This document shows, piece by piece, positions 6,843 through 8,850 of a stretch of DNA of 8,850 nucleotides. A program made the position numbers and the translations under genes. The DNA comes from JBBSOK01 sp038259825 (GTDB lineage Bacteria > Bacteroidota > Bacteroidia > Flavobacteriales > Flavobacteriaceae): contig JBBSOK010000114.1 in the NCBI GenBank assembly GCA_038259825.1, forward strand, positions 1 to 8,850, in the 5' to 3' direction. The notes beneath the pieces were generated by a model. The model searched no databases and was not told the DNA's origin. It worked only from the letters and a program-made list of their open reading frames with translations. Within the stretch, counting starts at the first letter, position 1; every line of letters starts with the position of its first letter.

Positions 6843-6876
6843 ATTTTTCGAAACTGCGTTTTACAAAAATCAATTA

Positions 6877-7551
6877 ATGAAAATAGCCGTATTAACAGGA
6901 GCTGGCGTTAGCGCAGAGAGCGGACTTAAAACTTTTCGCGATGACGATGGGCTTTGGGAAGGTCACGATGTTATGCAAGTTGCAACTCCCGAAGGGTTTA
7001 CAGAAAATCCAAAATTGGTTTTGGAATTTTACAATCAGCGTCGCAGACAATTAAAAGAAGCAAAACCAAATGCTGCACATGTTGCTTTGGCAAAACTTGA
7101 AGATGAAAATGAAGTTACAATCATCACCCAAAACGTTGACGATTTACACGAAAGAGCTGGAAGCACAAGCGTTATTCATCTTCACGGAGAGTTGTTAAAA
7201 GTTAGAAGCACGTTCGATGAAAACCTAATTATGGATTGGCAAAAAGATCTAAATCTAGGCGATTTCTGCGAACATAATCACCAACTTAGACCACATATTG
7301 TTTGGTTTGGCGAAGCAGTGCCAATGATGGATTTAGCAATTGAAGTTGTTGAAAAAGCTGATGCTATTATTATTGTTGGAACTTCAATGCAGGTTTATCC
7401 TGCTGCTGGTTTGGTTCAATATGCAAAACACGATGCTAAAATTTATTTTGTTGATCCAAATCCAAGTATAAATCCGTCAAAAAAAATTAAAATCATTGCT
7501 GAAAATGCTTCAACAGGCGTTCCAAAAGTTGTTGAAATGATAAAAGAGTAA
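6877..7551 (+). CDS. cobB: Sir2 family NAD-dependent protein deacylase (CobB-like, class III)
   Basis: The enzyme removes acyl groups from protein lysines while splitting NAD into nicotinamide and O-acyl-ADP-ribose. The 224 residues show the sirtuin NAD site GAGVSAESGLKTFR (8-21), TQNVDDLHERAG (84-95), the catalytic His 103 in HLHGEL (101-106), RPHIVWFGE (138-146) and GTSMQVYP (168-175). Tyr 52 and Arg 55 (FYNQRR) form the YxxR pair that in class III sirtuins binds succinyl or malonyl groups, so desuccinylation is plausible. The four zinc cysteines usually found between HGEL and RPHIVWFGE are absent: only Cys 131 is there. I chose ATG 6877 because the first Rossmann strand starts at once. The in-frame upstream ATG at 6820 would add 19 residues lacking family resemblance and would overlap the preceding gene by 23 bases. 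No ribosome binding site is seen. The 34-base gap suggests co-transcription with the oxidoreductase. Confidence 0.92.
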   Translation: MKIAVLTGAGVSAESGLKTFRDDDGLWEGHDVMQVATPEGFTENPKLVLEFYNQRRRQLKEAKPNAAHVALAKLEDENEVTIITQNVDDLHERAGSTSVIHLHGELLKVRSTFDENLIMDWQKDLNLGDFCEHNHQLRPHIVWFGEAVPMMDLAIEVVEKADAIIIVGTSMQVYPAAGLVQYAKHDAKIYFVDPNPSINPSKKIKIIAENASTGVPKVVEMIKE

Positions 7552-7558
7552 ATTATTA

Positions 7559-7602
7559 TTTGAAAAATTCAATTTTAAAATTGATGTCTTTAATTTTTCA
7601 AA
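7559..7602. terminator. Inverted repeat with inner palindrome after the Sir2 gene, possible terminator
   Basis: TTTGAAAAATT (7559-7569) and AATTTTTCAAA (7592-7602) are perfect 11-base reverse complements. Between them lies the perfect 14-base palindrome CAATTTTAAAATTG (7570-7583). The position between the Sir2 stop (7551) and the purB promoter suits a terminator, but no T run follows the outer stem, so it is not a textbook intrinsic terminator. It could also be a regulator site just upstream of the purB promoter. Confidence 0.4.
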
Positions 7603-7620
7603 AGCCAATTCAAAAAAACT

Positions 7621-7628
7621 TATATTTG
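7621..7628 (+). promoter_or_regulatory. Bacteroidota -7 promoter element of purB
   Basis: TATATTTG matches TAnnTTTG exactly and lies 20 bases before the purB start codon at 7649. A clear -33 TTTG is missing; the best candidate is the T run at 7594-7598. An independent promoter agrees with the inverted repeat that closes the preceding transcript. Confidence 0.5.
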
Positions 7629-7648
7629 CGTGCTTAAAGTAGCTTTCA

Positions 7649-8850
7649 ATGTACACGAATTCACTTCAAGCAATTTCTCCAATTGATGGCCGATACGCCT
7701 CAAAAACAGCAGCGCTCATTCCCTATTTTTCTGAAGAAGCCTTAATTCGATATCGAATTATGGTGGAAGTTGAATATTTTATCGCTTTAATAGAATTGCC
7801 CTTACCACAATTAGAAGATTTTGATAAAGATTTATTCGGCAAACTTCGAAATTTATATACTGAATTTACTGTACAAGATGCCGTAAAAATCAAGGAAACT
7901 GAGAAAGTTACAAATCACGACGTTAAAGCTGTCGAATATTTTATAAAAGAAAAATTTGAAGAATTCGGTATTGAAAAATATAAAGAGTTTATCCATTTTG
8001 GATTAACATCTCAGGACATTAATAATACCGCAATTCCACTTTCATTAAAAGATGCTGTAAATGATGTTTATGTGCCTCAATTATTGGAAGTAAAAAATAA
8101 ATTAAAAGAACTTTCTGAAGAATGGGAAAGTGTTGCAATGCTTGCCAGAACTCACGGTCAGCCAGCTTCGCCAACTAGATTGGGAAAAGAAATTGAAGTT
8201 TTTGTTGTGCGGATTGAAGAGCAATTCGAACTTTTAAACAACATAAAAAGTGCTGCAAAATTTGGTGGTGCAACCGGTAATTTTAATGCGCATCAAGTTG
8301 CATATCCAAATATTGATTGGAAGGAATTTGGCTGCAATTTTGTTCAAGGAAAGTTAGGCTTACATCACTCCTTCCCTACCACTCAAGTTGAACATTACGA
8401 TCATATGGCAGCGCTTTTTGATTGCCTAAAACGCATCAATACAATTCTTATCGATTTAGATAGAGACATTTGGACATATGTTTCAATGGACTATTTTAAA
8501 CAGAAAATTAAAAAAGGTGAAATTGGTAGTAGCGCAATGCCACACAAAGTAAACCCAATAGACTTTGAAAATAGTGAAGGAAATCTTGGCATTGCAAACG
8601 CCATTTTTGAGCATCTTTCAGCTAAACTTCCAATTAGTCGTTTACAACGTGATCTTACGGACAGCACGGTTTTACGAAATATTGGTGTACCAATCGGGCA
8701 TACATTAATTGCACTAAGTTCTACTTTAAAGGGATTGAATAAGTTGATTATAAATGAAGCGAAATTTAAAGAGGATTTAGATAAAAATTGGCCAGTTGTA
8801 GCGGAAGCAATTCAAACAATTTTACGTCGTGAAGGGTATCCAAATCCGTA
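7649..8850 (+). CDS. purB: Adenylosuccinate lyase PurB (3' end outside the window)
   Basis: PurB catalyses two fumarate-releasing steps: SAICAR to AICAR in purine synthesis, and adenylosuccinate to AMP. The frame is open from ATG 7649 to the right edge, giving 400 residues; about 50 would be missing from a family length near 450. Motifs in order are SPIDGRYASK (10-19), the typical N-terminus that fixes the start; KVTNHDVKAVEYF (86-98); FGLTSQDINNTA (117-128); ARTHGQPASPTRLGKE (166-181) with catalytic-type His 169; and the fumarase/aspartase superfamily signature GSSAMPHKVNPIDFENSEGN (293-312) with the flexible-loop Ser 294/295. LQRDLTDSTVLRN (332-344) follows. The residue pattern is that of the E. 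coli-like PurB branch. The gene has its own -7 promoter box and does not appear to be in a pur operon, at least upstream. Apart from the cut end it looks intact. Confidence 0.97.
   Translation, partial: MYTNSLQAISPIDGRYASKTAALIPYFSEEALIRYRIMVEVEYFIALIELPLPQLEDFDKDLFGKLRNLYTEFTVQDAVKIKETEKVTNHDVKAVEYFIKEKFEEFGIEKYKEFIHFGLTSQDINNTAIPLSLKDAVNDVYVPQLLEVKNKLKELSEEWESVAMLARTHGQPASPTRLGKEIEVFVVRIEEQFELLNNIKSAAKFGGATGNFNAHQVAYPNIDWKEFGCNFVQGKLGLHHSFPTTQVEHYDHMAALFDCLKRINTILIDLDRDIWTYVSMDYFKQKIKKGEIGSSAMPHKVNPIDFENSEGNLGIANAIFEHLSAKLPISRLQRDLTDSTVLRNIGVPIGHTLIALSSTLKGLNKLIINEAKFKEDLDKNWPVVAEAIQTILRREGYPNP

Noticed and set aside
6820..6876. Upstream in-frame start for the Sir2 gene
   Set aside because: The extra 19 residues overlap the preceding gene and do not look like a sirtuin N-terminus; ATG 6877 starts directly at the Rossmann strand.
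1..8850. Mobile element, phage, CRISPR, toxin-antitoxin or defence system
   Set aside because: All intact frames are recognisable housekeeping or envelope proteins of similar composition, and no transposase, integrase, repeat-spacer array or paired small genes are present.

Overview
The window looks like core chromosome of a low-GC member of the Bacteroidota, most likely family Flavobacteriaceae. The evidence is the A+T-rich sequence, the absence of Shine-Dalgarno sites before the genes, several copies of the Bacteroidota -7 promoter motif TAnnTTTG, a secreted protein whose signal peptide is followed by Gln, and a large CarboxypepD_reg/DUF5686 outer-membrane protein of a kind typical of this phylum. 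Genus or species cannot be called from the sequence alone.

Layout, left to right: the 3' part of clpB (disaggregase, + strand, cut by the left edge) ends at a hairpin terminator. A lipoprotein histidine phosphatase (+) follows, then smpB (trans-translation, +) with a near-leaderless promoter and a hairpin over its stop codon. Next is an 826-residue DUF5686 outer-membrane protein (+), which converges on pcm (protein-L-isoaspartate methyltransferase, - strand) with an AT-rich terminator between them. After a 252-base non-coding divergent region come a Gfo/Idh/MocA-family oxidoreductase and a Sir2 NAD-dependent deacylase (both +, 34 bases apart, probably one transcript). Last is purB (adenylosuccinate lyase, +), which has its own promoter motif and is cut by the right edge after 400 codons.

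The genes do not form one pathway. Three belong to protein quality control in a broad sense: ClpB rescues aggregates, SmpB rescues stalled ribosomes and Pcm repairs damaged aspartyl residues. The Gfo/Idh/MocA enzyme and the deacylase probably both use NAD(P). PurB serves purine synthesis. No gap without a gene exceeds 300 bases. I see no mobile element, phage gene, CRISPR array, tRNA, rRNA, toxin-antitoxin pair or defence island, and nothing that amounts to an undescribed system. The most notable points are a Sir2 protein that lacks the usual zinc-binding cysteines, a promoter almost touching the smpB start codon, and several inverted repeats at gene ends.
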